Position numbers and translations under genes: made by a program. Source: SIAQ01 sp964484265 (GTDB taxonomy: Bacteria > Planctomycetota > Planctomycetia > Gemmatales > Gemmataceae). Taken from it: DNA of 64,000 nucleotides. The notes under the pieces were generated by a model. It did not search any database and was not told the origin of the DNA. It saw only the letters and a list, made by a program, of their open reading frames with translations. How positions within the stretch are numbered: position 1 is the stretch's first letter; each line of letters begins with the position of its first letter. The stretch spans positions 1 to 64,000 of the forward strand of contig CAZAFH010000007.1 of the NCBI GenBank assembly GCA_964484265.1, in the 5' to 3' direction. Shown here one piece after another: positions 52,776-61,634 of the stretch.

Positions 52776-55751
52776 ATGCGCTTGCCATTGCACCTGTTGT
52801 TCGTCGTCATGGTCTGCTTCGTGCTTCCAACCGCCGCGCGGGCGCAGGAAGCCAAAAAACTGACGCCAGCGGCGATCCAGTTTTTCGAGTCGAAGATTCG
52901 CCCGGTGCTCGCGGAAAATTGCTTCGAGTGCCATGCCGAGAAAAAGCAGCGCGGCGGCTTGCGTGTCGATTCGCTTTCCGCGCTCCTGGAAGGCGGCGAC
53001 CTCGGGCCAGCCATCGTGCCGGGGCATCCCGAAAAGAGCCTGATCGTCAAGGCGATCAATCACAGCGACAAGCTCAAGATGCCGCCCAAATCCAAGCTCG
53101 CGCCGGAAAAAATCGCTCATCTAACGCAATGGATCCAGATGGGCGCGCCCTGGCCCGGCGGCGGCAAGGGCATCGTGCCGAAGAAGGGCGAATTCGTCAT
53201 CACCGACAAGGATCGTGCCCACTGGGCTTACCAGCCCGTCAAACGCCCGCCAATTCCAGCCGTCAAGGACAAAGCGTGGGTCCGCAATCCGATCGACGCG
53301 TTCATCCTCGCCAAGCTCGAGGCGGCAGGACTCGCGCCGGCGCCGCCCGCAGCACGGCACGAACTTGTACGCCGACTGTACTTCGACCTGACGGGCCTGC
53401 CGCCGACTCCCGCGGACGTCGAGGCGTTTCTCGCTGACAAGGCGCCAGACGCCTACGAGAAACTCGTGGATCGACTGCTCGCCTCGCCGCACTACGGCGA
53501 GAAATGGGCGCGCCACTGGCTTGACCTGGTTCGCTTTGCCGAGACAAACAGCTACGAACGCGACAACCCGAAGCCGAACGCCTGGCGGTATCGCGATTAC
53601 GTCATCCGCGCGTTCAACGAGGACAAGCCATACGACCGTTTCCTCAAGGAACAACTCGCCGGCGATGAGATGGCGGTGAACGAGGGCAATCCCGGTGACG
53701 CCATCATTGCCACGGGATTCTACAGGCTCGGCGTGTGGGACGATGAACCCGTCGATCCCAAGCAGGCACGCTACGACGGCATCGACGATCTCGTCACGAC
53801 GATCAGCCAAACCATGCTCGGCATGACGATCGATTGCGCCCGTTGCCATAATCACAAGATCGATCCGATCGCGCAAAAAGATTACTACAAGCTCGTTGCC
53901 TTCCTGCATGGCGTCAATCACTATCGCGGCGGCGGCCCGGCGGACGTCAGGCCTGTCGGCGATGCGAAGCAGATGGAAACGTTCAAGAACGCCGCGGCCG
54001 AGCTGGAAGCCAAACGCGCCAAGGTGCAAGCCGCCCTCACCGAGATCGAAAACGAATTCCGCGCCAAGTTCAAGGGCACTGGCAACCTCGTCGGCAGCGA
54101 CCTCGACGAACTGACCTACCGCTTTTATCGCAACGCCTGGACCAAACTGCCCGACTTCACCCAGTTCAAACACGAAGACGAAGGCAAACTGCCGCGCAAG
54201 CTCTTCGACATCAGCCCGCGCACGCGAAACGAGGCGATCGGCTTCGTCTACGACGGCCTGCTCATCGTGCCCCAAGACGGCAAGTACACCTTCTATCTCG
54301 ATTCCGACGACGGCTCGCGCCTTACCATCGACGGCAAGACTCTCATCACCTACGACGGCATCCACGGCATGGGCAAGATCCAGTCGAAATCTATCGTTCT
54401 CAAGAAAGGCCGACTGCCGATCAAACTCGAATACTTTCAAAACGTGTTCGGCTATGGCCTGTACGTCGGCTGGTCCGGTCCCGGATTCGCGAAACGCAAC
54501 CTCTCCGTGCCCACCGATAAGGCGGCGGCCAAGGACATCGCCTCGCAAATCCACCAGGACGGCGCCCGCGTGCTCGGCGAGCAGCGTTACCAGGACTGGT
54601 TCCGGCTGCTCAAACAGCGCGACTTCCTCCGCACGCCGCCAAAGATGCCGTCCGTCGAAATGGCGCTCTGCGTCTCCGAGGCCGGCCCCAAGGCGCCCGA
54701 CACCTTCGTCTTCGTGCGAGGCAATCCGCACGTCACCGGCGAGAAAGTCAATCCGGGTTATCCAGCCGTTTTCAACATCCCCGACCCGCCCGACGCGACA
54801 CCGATCGGCAAATCGTCTGGCCGACGCACCGTGCTCGCCAACTGGATCGCCTCGAAAGAAAATCCCATGACTGCGCGCGTCATGGTCAACCGCATCTGGC
54901 AGCAGCACTTTGGCCGAGGCATCGTAAAATCGCCCAACGATTTCGGCTTGCACGGCTTCCGCCCGACGCATCCGGAACTGCTCGATTGGCTGGCATCCGA
55001 GTTCGTCGAACCGACCATGCCCCGGGATAAGCGAAGCGTTCCCGGGGGTGACGGTCGATGGAGCATGAAGACGCTGCATCGGCTCATTCTGACGTCCAAC
55101 GCCTACCGCATGGCGTCGCGCGTCGATGCCAAGGCGAACGAACTCGGCACAAAAGCCGACGTCGCCAACGATCTCTTTTGGCACTTCGACATGCGCCGTC
55201 TCAGTGCCGAGGAAATTCGCGATTCGATCCTCGCTATCAGCGGCAACATCAATCTCAAAATGTTCGGCCCTGGCGTGTATCCGCCGATCGCAAAAGAAAT
55301 CCTCGCCGGGCAATCGGTCCCCGGCCGCGGTTGGCCGACGTCGAAGCCGGAAGACGCCGCCCGCCGCAGCGTCTATGTACACGTCAAGCGGTCGCTGATT
55401 CTGCCGATCCTGGAGGCGTTCGACTTCGCGGAGACCGACCGCACGACGCCGGTGCGCTTCACCTCGACGCAGCCGACGCAGGCCCTGAGTCTGCTCAACG
55501 GCGACTTCATGAACTCGCAAGCGAAGATCTTTGCTGAGCGCCTCAAGAAAGAAGCCGGCAATGACTCCGCCGCCCAGGTGCGCCGCGGCCTGTACCTGGC
55601 GACGGCACGCATGCCAACCGATGCCGAGGTGCGCCGCGGCGTCGGCCTCATCGAGACGCTCATGCGCGAGGACCGCATCAACGCCGACGCGGCTTTGCAA
55701 GCCTTCTGTCTCGTCGTGCTGAACCTGAACGAAGTGATGTATCTGGATTGA
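52776..55751 (+). CDS. PSCyt1-DUF1549-PA14-DUF1553 exported protein
   Basis: The 991-residue planctomycete protein has a signal peptide (LPLHLLFVVMVCFVLPTAARA) and a PSCyt1 cytochrome-like segment with a c-heme site in NCFECHAEKK near residue 50 and MPPKSKL. DUF1549 follows (residues 145-370), with a second CxxCH in DCARCHNHKIDP near 355. A PA14-type carbohydrate-binding domain (about 460-570: GLLIVPQDGKYTFYLDSDDGSRLTIDGK, YGLYVGWSGPG) precedes DUF1553 (about 690-985: NWIASKENPMTARVMVNRIWQQHFGRGIV, ARRSVYVHVKRS). These proteins are thought to take part in breakdown of complex polysaccharides in the periplasm, usually paired with DUF1501 proteins; the nearest DUF1501 gene is 4.6 kb downstream. 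GGGAGAG precedes the ATG. Confidence 0.95.
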   Translation: MRLPLHLLFVVMVCFVLPTAARAQEAKKLTPAAIQFFESKIRPVLAENCFECHAEKKQRGGLRVDSLSALLEGGDLGPAIVPGHPEKSLIVKAINHSDKLKMPPKSKLAPEKIAHLTQWIQMGAPWPGGGKGIVPKKGEFVITDKDRAHWAYQPVKRPPIPAVKDKAWVRNPIDAFILAKLEAAGLAPAPPAARHELVRRLYFDLTGLPPTPADVEAFLADKAPDAYEKLVDRLLASPHYGEKWARHWLDLVRFAETNSYERDNPKPNAWRYRDYVIRAFNEDKPYDRFLKEQLAGDEMAVNEGNPGDAIIATGFYRLGVWDDEPVDPKQARYDGIDDLVTTISQTMLGMTIDCARCHNHKIDPIAQKDYYKLVAFLHGVNHYRGGGPADVRPVGDAKQMETFKNAAAELEAKRAKVQAALTEIENEFRAKFKGTGNLVGSDLDELTYRFYRNAWTKLPDFTQFKHEDEGKLPRKLFDISPRTRNEAIGFVYDGLLIVPQDGKYTFYLDSDDGSRLTIDGKTLITYDGIHGMGKIQSKSIVLKKGRLPIKLEYFQNVFGYGLYVGWSGPGFAKRNLSVPTDKAAAKDIASQIHQDGARVLGEQRYQDWFRLLKQRDFLRTPPKMPSVEMALCVSEAGPKAPDTFVFVRGNPHVTGEKVNPGYPAVFNIPDPPDATPIGKSSGRRTVLANWIASKENPMTARVMVNRIWQQHFGRGIVKSPNDFGLHGFRPTHPELLDWLASEFVEPTMPRDKRSVPGGDGRWSMKTLHRLILTSNAYRMASRVDAKANELGTKADVANDLFWHFDMRRLSAEEIRDSILAISGNINLKMFGPGVYPPIAKEILAGQSVPGRGWPTSKPEDAARRSVYVHVKRSLILPILEAFDFAETDRTTPVRFTSTQPTQALSLLNGDFMNSQAKIFAERLKKEAGNDSAAQVRRGLYLATARMPTDAEVRRGVGLIETLMREDRINADAALQAFCLVVLNLNEVMYLD

Positions 55752-55754
55752 GTC

Positions 55755-55826
55755 ACCGTAGCCATCACGCTCCGCGTGATGGATGTTTGGTCACGAATCC
55801 ATCACGCGGAGCGTGATGGCTACGGT
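55755..55826. repeat. 30-bp perfect inverted repeat before the esterase gene
   Basis: Arms 55755-55784 and 55797-55826 (starting ACCGTAGCCATCACGC) are exact complements with a 12-base loop; each arm also contains CATCACGC/GCGTGATG, allowing smaller hairpins. A single arm recurs at 61768-61797 with one mismatch. It lies between the PSCyt1 gene and the esterase gene. Confidence 0.96.
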
Positions 55827-55842
55827 AAACAGGAGATACCCG

Positions 55843-56967
55843 ATGATCCGGCTCGTTTCGTTGTTCGTCGTGTTGTTTCTACTATCACCCATCGCGGCTC
55901 AGGATCGCGTGAAACCCGCCGCGGCCAAGGGCGGCAAAGGGTTCGGCGTGCCCTGGACCGATGTGCCCGCGGAGTACAAGAATCTTCGTATTCCCGATTG
56001 GCCCATCCCGACCGATCTCGCGAAATGGCAGAAGGACCGCGTCGAAGTCCGTAATACGCTCCTGAAGTGCATGGGCGACCTGCCCGCCCGGCCCGATCCG
56101 CGCAAGGTCAAGGTGCTGAGCAAAACCAAGGCCGACGGCTACACCATCGAACATTTCGAATTCCACAACGGCGTCGATGAAGTCGTCGCGGGAATCATCC
56201 TTGTTCCGCTCGGCATCAAGAAACCCGCGCCCGCAATCATCCTCGCGCATGGGCACAGCGGCTCGAAAGAAATCCTCACCGTCAATGAAAAAAGCTCGCA
56301 GTGCGCCGGCCCGACGCTCGCCAGGAAGGGCTATGTCGTCATCGCGATCGATTCCTACTTCTGCGGCAGCCGAATCGGCAAAGGCCCGGCAGGATCGCGC
56401 GAAACCAAAGCGCCGAGCGAGGAATTTAGCTTGTTCAAGTACCACCTGCTCATGGGCCGATGTCTGTGGGGTATGATGGTTCGCGATCAGCAATGCGTCA
56501 TCGACTACCTCGAAACCCGGCCCGAAGTCGATGCCAAGCAGATCGGCGTCAGCGGCATGAGCATGGGCTGCACGACCAGCTGGTGGCTCGCCGCCGTCGA
56601 TGAGCGCATCCAGTCGGTCGTCGGCGTCGCCTGTTTCACGCGCTACACCGAACTGCTCGCCCACGGCAACCTGCGTTCGCACGGCATCTATTACTTCGTG
56701 CCCGGCGTCTTCGCCAAGTTCGATACCGAAGCAATCCACGCTCTCATCGCCCCAAGGCCACACCTCGAACTCTCTGGTGACGAGGACCAGGGCGCCCCGC
56801 TCGACGGTGTCATCCAGCTCGAGAAAAAGCTCGGCCAGGTCTATCGACTGTACGGCAAAGAAAGCAACTTCCGCAGCATCGTCTACGAAAAGACCGGCCA
56901 CGAGTATCTGCCAGAAATGCGAACCGAAATGGTGCGCTGGTTCGAGAAGACGCTGCCACGCAATTGA
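55843..56967 (+). CDS. Exported alpha/beta hydrolase (acetyl xylan esterase-like)
   Basis: AGGAG lies 8 bases before ATG 55843, and the product then begins with a signal peptide (IRLVSLFVVLFLLSPIAAQ). The 374-residue chain has the alpha/beta hydrolase triad: oxyanion strand ILAHGHSGSKE near residue 134, nucleophile Ser in GVSGMSMGCT near 228, Asp in ELSGDEDQG near 310 and His in EKTGHEYLPEM near 355. It resembles planctomycete acetyl-xylan-esterase/dienelactone-hydrolase proteins that deacylate plant polysaccharides outside the cytoplasm. Position after the PSCyt1 gene fits a polysaccharide-degradation role. Confidence 0.88.
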   Translation: MIRLVSLFVVLFLLSPIAAQDRVKPAAAKGGKGFGVPWTDVPAEYKNLRIPDWPIPTDLAKWQKDRVEVRNTLLKCMGDLPARPDPRKVKVLSKTKADGYTIEHFEFHNGVDEVVAGIILVPLGIKKPAPAIILAHGHSGSKEILTVNEKSSQCAGPTLARKGYVVIAIDSYFCGSRIGKGPAGSRETKAPSEEFSLFKYHLLMGRCLWGMMVRDQQCVIDYLETRPEVDAKQIGVSGMSMGCTTSWWLAAVDERIQSVVGVACFTRYTELLAHGNLRSHGIYYFVPGVFAKFDTEAIHALIAPRPHLELSGDEDQGAPLDGVIQLEKKLGQVYRLYGKESNFRSIVYEKTGHEYLPEMRTEMVRWFEKTLPRN

Positions 56968-57045
56968 TGATTGATGAATGAAGATTGATGATCGGAATTC
57001 GGAGCAAGCCCCACCATGAGCGCAGCGATTGGTGGGGGTGACTCG
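56968..57045. repeat. Hairpin repeat with ATTGATGAT companions, reverse copy
   Basis: TTGATGATTGATGAATG is followed by CAAGCCCCACCATGAGCGCAGCGATTGGTGGGGGTG (hairpin 57009-57037). It is the reverse complement of the pair at 39516-39640 with the same arrangement. Confidence 0.75.
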
Positions 57046-57095
57046 AATAGACGGAAAAGGTAGAAAAATCGCACATCACCCTAAGGATAAAAACC

Positions 57096-57275
57096 ATGAC
57101 AACAGACGTTCAACAGCTGATTCGTTCGTCTGAATCGCTCTCGGGTTCCGAGCATCACGAGGCCAAGGTGGAGATACTCCGACGATCGCCAGTTGAGGCC
57201 TACGGCGATATTCCGGATGCTTGCTTGCTGGAAGCCGCCGAAGCGTTGTTCAGCGAAATGGATCGGGCGGAATGA
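57096..57275 (+). CDS. Small 59-residue protein
   Basis: AAGGA lies 9 bases before the ATG. The product (MTTDVQQLIRSSESLSGSEH..., ending LLEAAEALFSEMDRAE) is acidic with two likely helices and no signal. The pattern EHHEAKVEILRR then DACLLEAAEALFSEMD looks like a genuine small helical protein of unknown function. The next frame starts 9 bases after its stop, so they form one unit. Confidence 0.6.
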   Translation: MTTDVQQLIRSSESLSGSEHHEAKVEILRRSPVEAYGDIPDACLLEAAEALFSEMDRAE

Positions 57276-57284
57276 GGAATACAC

Positions 57285-57635
57285 ATGATAATCGGAATCG
57301 TCTGACTTCTGATCTTCGCGGTTAACGGCGTTTGCGTAATTGCAGCGTTTGTGAACTCTGATCGCGTATTGCGTATTCAGCACGTTAGATTTCACCATCA
57401 ATGGATTTCTGACGGCAGACCCAGTGGTTGTTTCTTCCACCCGAAAGATGCATCATGGTTTTTTAGTGCTTTCGCTCGAAATCATATTTTGATTCAATGG
57501 CTCGCTGAAACCCCAGATTGGCTCGCGAACGAGCCGGAAGGATTAGCGGCGCTCCGTTGGGCGCGAAGGTTTGTTTTTACGGCATGGGGATGCAATTTTC
57601 TTGAGTTGTTCGTAGCTTCACTTGCGTCATATTGA
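57285..57635 (+). pseudogene. Small membrane protein gene with in-frame TGA at codon 7
   Basis: ATG 57285 is preceded by GAGG and starts a frame that reads MIIGIV-[TGA]-LLIFAVNGVCVIAAFV and then continues open to a TGA at 57633. The hydrophobic stretch around the TGA is a natural TM helix, so the TGA most likely replaced TGG (Trp) by one base change. The remainder (HHQWISDGRPSGCFFHPKDASWFF..., 95 residues from a GTG at 57351) looks coding. A start at the GTG would lose the TM segment. Selenocysteine inside a TM helix seems less likely than a nonsense mutation. Confidence 0.5.
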
Positions 57636-57693
57636 TGAAGTATTCAACACTATCCACAAGCATTTGGTGAGCGCAGAACTGCGGAGAACGCCC

Positions 57694-58344
57694 ATGACGA
57701 AACGAAGACGCAAAGGTGCCGATGCAACGCCACCGCCCGCGATGCCGGTGTTGAACGCGGCGCCGATTCGGTCGCGCCGGTTGTCCGGGCGGAACATTGC
57801 GATCTGGATGGTAATCTGCCTGGCGATGACGGCTCTGCTCATTCCGATGGTGTTGAGGCTGCCGACCTGGATCGAAGCGGAGATCGTCCTTGGCGTCTGG
57901 TGGGCCATCTGGTGCGTGGTGTTGTCGCGAATCCTGTACCACGGCATGCGCGTGAGCGACGACCACAAGCTAGGCCAACCGGCCAATTGGTTCGCGGGAT
58001 GGTTCTCAGGCGATCAAAGCCAAAACAAGCCGCCGCAAAGCTCTTTCTCGAACACGGGCTGGTATTTCTCCAGCGGCGACGGGGAAGGCTGTTTGGTGTT
58101 GTTGGGAATCCTTCTCGCGCTTGCCGTGCTGGTGATCGGTTTGTGGGTGCTGATCGAGATTGCGATCCCGGTGATTGCCTTTATGTTGTACCTGATCATT
58201 CGCAACATGCTGGCGATCGTGGCGAATGATCGGCATCGTTGTCGCGGGATCCTGGTGCGTGCGACCGTGTGGGGCGTCATCTGGGCGAGTCTTTACACGT
58301 TGCCATTGGCAGGCGCGGTATGGTTGGTGCATCGCGCGAGTTAG
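57694..58344 (+). CDS. Small multi-TM protein, paralog 1
   Basis: GGAG lies 7 bases before ATG 57694. The 216-residue product has a basic N-terminus (MTKRRRKGADATPPP), two TM helices (residues 35-80), a loop containing GQPANWFAGWFSGDQSQNKP, two further TM segments (125-160) and a last one near 190-210. It is clearly paralogous to the next gene. No family known to me. Confidence 0.8.
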   Translation: MTKRRRKGADATPPPAMPVLNAAPIRSRRLSGRNIAIWMVICLAMTALLIPMVLRLPTWIEAEIVLGVWWAIWCVVLSRILYHGMRVSDDHKLGQPANWFAGWFSGDQSQNKPPQSSFSNTGWYFSSGDGEGCLVLLGILLALAVLVIGLWVLIEIAIPVIAFMLYLIIRNMLAIVANDRHRCRGILVRATVWGVIWASLYTLPLAGAVWLVHRAS

Positions 58345-58345
58345 T

Positions 58346-58452
58346 ACTACAGCGCTATCTCCCCTCTCCCCCTGAATACAGGGGGAGAGGGGAGTAAATG
58401 CCGGCGATTGCTTAGTTTATGAATCGATCACCATATAACTTAGCGCTGTAGT
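58346..58452. repeat. Nested inverted repeats between paralogous genes
   Basis: Outer arms ACTACAGCGCTA (58346-58357) and TAGCGCTGTAGT (58441-58452) enclose a 15-bp perfect hairpin TCCCCTCTCCCCCTG/CAGGGGGAGAGGGGA (58360-58374, 58379-58393) with AATA loop. The unit looks like a hairpin plus outer short terminal inverted repeats. Confidence 0.9.
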
Positions 58453-58526
58453 GTTAGAAGGACCGTTCATGCTTGCGAATTGAGAAAACATTTCCCCCGA
58501 AACGGGAAGCTCGCGGAGAATCCCCG

Positions 58527-59153
58527 ATGTCGAAGCGAAGACGCAGGCTCAACGCGACACCGTCGCAGGCGGAGTTGATTCGGTCGAGCTGGTTATCCGC
58601 TCAGAATGTCTTCTTCTTTATTCTGATTTGCCTGTCGATGACGGGTTTGTTCGCCGCAATGGCAATGAAGCAGCAGACATGGACTGAAGCGGTGATCGTC
58701 CTTGGCATCTGCTGGTTTATCTGGTGCGCGGTATTATCCGGAATCCTCTTCAACGGCGTGAGAGATGACGACGTTTTGGGGCAACCGACCTATTGGTTTG
58801 CGAGGTGGTTATCAGCCGATCAAAGCCAAAACAAACCGAATCATAGCTGGAAGTTGGGCAGCGGCTGGCAATTTTTATTAATGGACGGCCGAGTGTGCGT
58901 GTTATTGGTGGGAGTCCTTCTCTCGCTTGCTCTCGACAATGTGCCACCGGTGTTTGGCTTTATTATGATGTTGCTTCTGATCATTCGCACCATGCTCGCG
59001 ATCATGCGCGACGATCGCCATCACTGCAGGGGAAACATGCCGCGCTCCGCTTTGTGGGGCATGACCTGGGCAACGATTTTCGCCGTTACCCTGGCAGGTG
59101 CGGTTATTTGGCTAATACATCGCCCGGCCACGCGGCCGTTGTTTAGCGGCTAA
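58527..59153 (+). CDS. Small multi-TM protein, paralog 2
   Basis: GGAG lies 8 bases before ATG 58527, in a context (CGGAGAA...CCC-ATG) nearly identical to the paralog upstream. The 208-residue product shares the layout: MSKRRRR start, IVLGICWFIWCAVLSGILFNGV helix, GQPTYWFARWLSADQSQNKP loop and RTMLAIMRDDRHHCRGNMPRSALWG near the end. The stop overlaps the nadA end by four bases in convergent orientation. Recent tandem duplication is likely. Confidence 0.8.
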   Translation: MSKRRRRLNATPSQAELIRSSWLSAQNVFFFILICLSMTGLFAAMAMKQQTWTEAVIVLGICWFIWCAVLSGILFNGVRDDDVLGQPTYWFARWLSADQSQNKPNHSWKLGSGWQFLLMDGRVCVLLVGVLLSLALDNVPPVFGFIMMLLLIIRTMLAIMRDDRHHCRGNMPRSALWGMTWATIFAVTLAGAVIWLIHRPATRPLFSG

Positions 59154-60076
59154 TTCAGCAAGCTTCGTTGGACGACTTCGCGGGCGCGGTCGAATTCGGG
59201 TTGCCAGGCGATTTCCGGGCCGCCGGTCGCCAGGCAGTTGCGGAGTTTTTCGAGCGTGTTGAGTGACATGTGCGGGCATTTGTTGCAAGCGCAGGTGATG
59301 CCGGGAACCGGATGGTAGCGGTGTAGCGGAAATTGGCTTTGCAGCTGCCACATCATGTTCGCTTCCGTCGCGACCAGAAAGTCGCGAGGCTCGGCAAACG
59401 CGCTGACGTACTTCAGCATCGCCTCGGTGCCGCCGACGAAATCGCTCTGCTCGCGGATATTCGCCGGGCATTCCGGATGCGCGAGCGTAATGCTCGCAGG
59501 GATCTTCTTCTTTTGCTTGAGCAGATCGCCCACGCTAAAAATCTCGTGCACCATGCATGAGCCGTTCCAGAGAATCATCTTGCGGCCCGTGACTTCTTCC
59601 AAATATTGGCCCAGATGCCGGTCCGGCACGAAGAGAATCTCGAAGTCCTCCGGCACGCGGCGGATGATCTCTTCGGCGTTGCCCGACGTCACGATCCAGT
59701 CGCTGAGTGCTTTCACCGCGGCGGTGCTGTTGATGTAGGTGACGGTCTGAAACCGATGTCCGTTCTCGCGCAGCATTTCTTGATAACGCCGCAGCTGCGG
59801 TGCGGGACAGCTCTCGGCGAGACTGCAGCCGGCCTTCATGTCGGGAAGCAGCACGTGCTTCTCGGGGTTCAGCATCTTGGCGGTTTCAGCCATGAAATGC
59901 ACGCCGCAGAAGACGATCGTCCGCGTGCTCACCTTCGTGGCGGCGCGGGCGAGCTTCAGGCTATCGCCCGTGAAATCCGCCAGGTCCTGGATCTCGCCGT
60001 CCTGGTAGTAATGAGCAAGGATGGTGGCGTCGCGTTCTTTCTTGAGTTGCTTGATTTCGTCGATGAGATTCAACAT
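59150..60076 (-). CDS. nadA: Quinolinate synthase
   Basis: NadA condenses iminoaspartate and dihydroxyacetone phosphate to quinolinate for NAD synthesis. The 308-residue product shows LAHYYQDGEIQDLADFTGDSL near residue 20, the internal CGVHFMAETAKML and the three cluster cysteines in AGCSLAESCP, NGSCMVHEIF and CACNKCPHM. Length fits the short NadA form. No nadB or nadC is adjacent. Confidence 0.97.
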   Translation of the reverse strand: MLNLIDEIKQLKKERDATILAHYYQDGEIQDLADFTGDSLKLARAATKVSTRTIVFCGVHFMAETAKMLNPEKHVLLPDMKAGCSLAESCPAPQLRRYQEMLRENGHRFQTVTYINSTAAVKALSDWIVTSGNAEEIIRRVPEDFEILFVPDRHLGQYLEEVTGRKMILWNGSCMVHEIFSVGDLLKQKKKIPASITLAHPECPANIREQSDFVGGTEAMLKYVSAFAEPRDFLVATEANMMWQLQSQFPLHRYHPVPGITCACNKCPHMSLNTLEKLRNCLATGGPEIAWQPEFDRAREVVQRSLLN

Positions 60077-60305
60077 GAGGACTGTTCCTTGTTTTTAGTG
60101 TGGCGGAGGATCAACCCACAGCACAATTTCACAAATTCTTCTTCCTTTATTCTACGTTCATTTTGGACGAGGAAACAGTGCAACTACGGCGATTTGCGGG
60201 ATGATCTGGTGGAAATGCGAGAATGGCTGATTTGCGTTTTCCGCCAGCGGATTAGCGCTTCGTCTGGACCAGTTTAGCGCTAAGCCGCCAGCGGGAAGAT
60301 CGGCA

Positions 60306-61634
60306 TCACGCGCACAACTCGCGCACCGGGCGGGCGTCTTCCGGCAGGATGGTTGCCGGGCGGTCGAAGACGTCGCGGACGATGGTGTGCGGGTCGATGC
60401 CCATGTTGTGATAAACCGTCGCGAGAATGTTGCGGAAGTGGACCGGGTTCTGCGCGGCATATGCGCCGATGCGATCCGTGCTGCCGACGACATGCCCCGT
60501 CGGCATGCCGCCGCCGGACATCACGGCGCAATTGACCGGCGCCCAGTGATCGCGGCCGGAATCGCGGTTGATACGCGGCGTTCGGCCGAACTCGCCCCAG
60601 ACGATGACATTGACATCGCGATCCAGGCCGCGCAGGTGAATGTCCTCGATCAAGGCCGAGATGCCTTGATCGAACTTCGGCAGATTGTTTCGCAGCGAAT
60701 TGAAGTTGTTGCCATGGGTATCCCAGAAACCGTAGGCAACCGTCACGCAGCGAACACCGGCTTCGACGAGGCGGCGTGCCTGGAGAAGTTGATCGTTCCA
60801 CAGCGGAGCGCCATCGCCCTGATGCCGAGGTGAACCGAATCCGTAGCGATCGCGAACGGCACGCGATTCCTTGTCAAGGTCGAGAGCATCGACAAGCCGG
60901 CTCGACGTCAACACTTCGTAGGCCTGGCGGTAGGAAATATCCATCCGGTCCATCGGCGCGCTATCGACGGTTCGGCGAATCTGATCCACCGACTGCAAAA
61001 GCGTCTGGCGATCGCGGAATTCATCCTGCGACATTTGCGATAGACGCATCAGATTCAGCTGGTCGTTCTCGACCTTCGCGCCGGCATAAGCGGGGCCGAT
61101 GAAACCCGGGCCGGGAATGTTGTAGGGCCGATGCTGCATCGTCGGGAAAAGATCGACATACGCGGGGATCACGGGCGAGGTTCGCCCGAGCACGCGGGAG
61201 ATCACCGAGCAGACGTTCGGCTTGCCCTCGCGGCGGGTGATGTCCATGCCGTAGCCGGTCATCGTGTGGAAGCTGGAATGCTCATCGCGCAGCCCGACGA
61301 TGGAACGCACGATCGCGAGTTTGTCCGTCATCCGCGCCAGGCGAGGCAGATACTCCGAGATCTGGATGCCGGGCACGTTCGTCGCGATCGGGTTGAACTC
61401 GCCGCGAATCTCGGCGGGAGCATCGGGTTTCATGTCGAACGAATCGTGATGCGATAGACCGCCCGACAAATAGACCATGATGACCGACTTGTTGGTGCGC
61501 GTGCCCGCGCGTTGCTCGGCCTTCAGGATCGATGGCAGCGTCAACCCGCCCATCGCCAGCGCGCCGATTTGCATGAACGAGCGGCGCGAGACACCGTCGC
61601 AGAAGCGGTTCTTTCCATGTTGCAGCGTTAACAT
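60306..61634 (-). CDS. DUF1501 exported protein
   Basis: The 442-residue product begins with a Tat-like signal (SRRSFMQIGALAMGGLTLPSIL), then KSVIMVYLSGGLSHHDSFDMKPDAPAEIRGEF, the sulfatase/alkaline-phosphatase-like start of DUF1501. VWGEFGRTPRINRDSGRDHW and GHVVGSTDRIGAYA near the end contain the conserved His/Asp residues. ATG 61634 with GGGGGA upstream was chosen because it places the signal at the N-terminus; the frame is open far upstream to 61898. DUF1501 proteins partner with PSCyt1/DUF1553 proteins in planctomycetes. Here the partner gene is 4.6 kb away. Confidence 0.95.
   Translation of the reverse strand: MLTLQHGKNRFCDGVSRRSFMQIGALAMGGLTLPSILKAEQRAGTRTNKSVIMVYLSGGLSHHDSFDMKPDAPAEIRGEFNPIATNVPGIQISEYLPRLARMTDKLAIVRSIVGLRDEHSSFHTMTGYGMDITRREGKPNVCSVISRVLGRTSPVIPAYVDLFPTMQHRPYNIPGPGFIGPAYAGAKVENDQLNLMRLSQMSQDEFRDRQTLLQSVDQIRRTVDSAPMDRMDISYRQAYEVLTSSRLVDALDLDKESRAVRDRYGFGSPRHQGDGAPLWNDQLLQARRLVEAGVRCVTVAYGFWDTHGNNFNSLRNNLPKFDQGISALIEDIHLRGLDRDVNVIVWGEFGRTPRINRDSGRDHWAPVNCAVMSGGGMPTGHVVGSTDRIGAYAAQNPVHFRNILATVYHNMGIDPHTIVRDVFDRPATILPEDARPVRELCA

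Noticed and set aside
53121..55700. 859-codon ORF on the minus strand
   Set aside because: It lies wholly opposite the PSCyt1/DUF1553 gene, has no domain pattern, and results from GC-rich codon bias.
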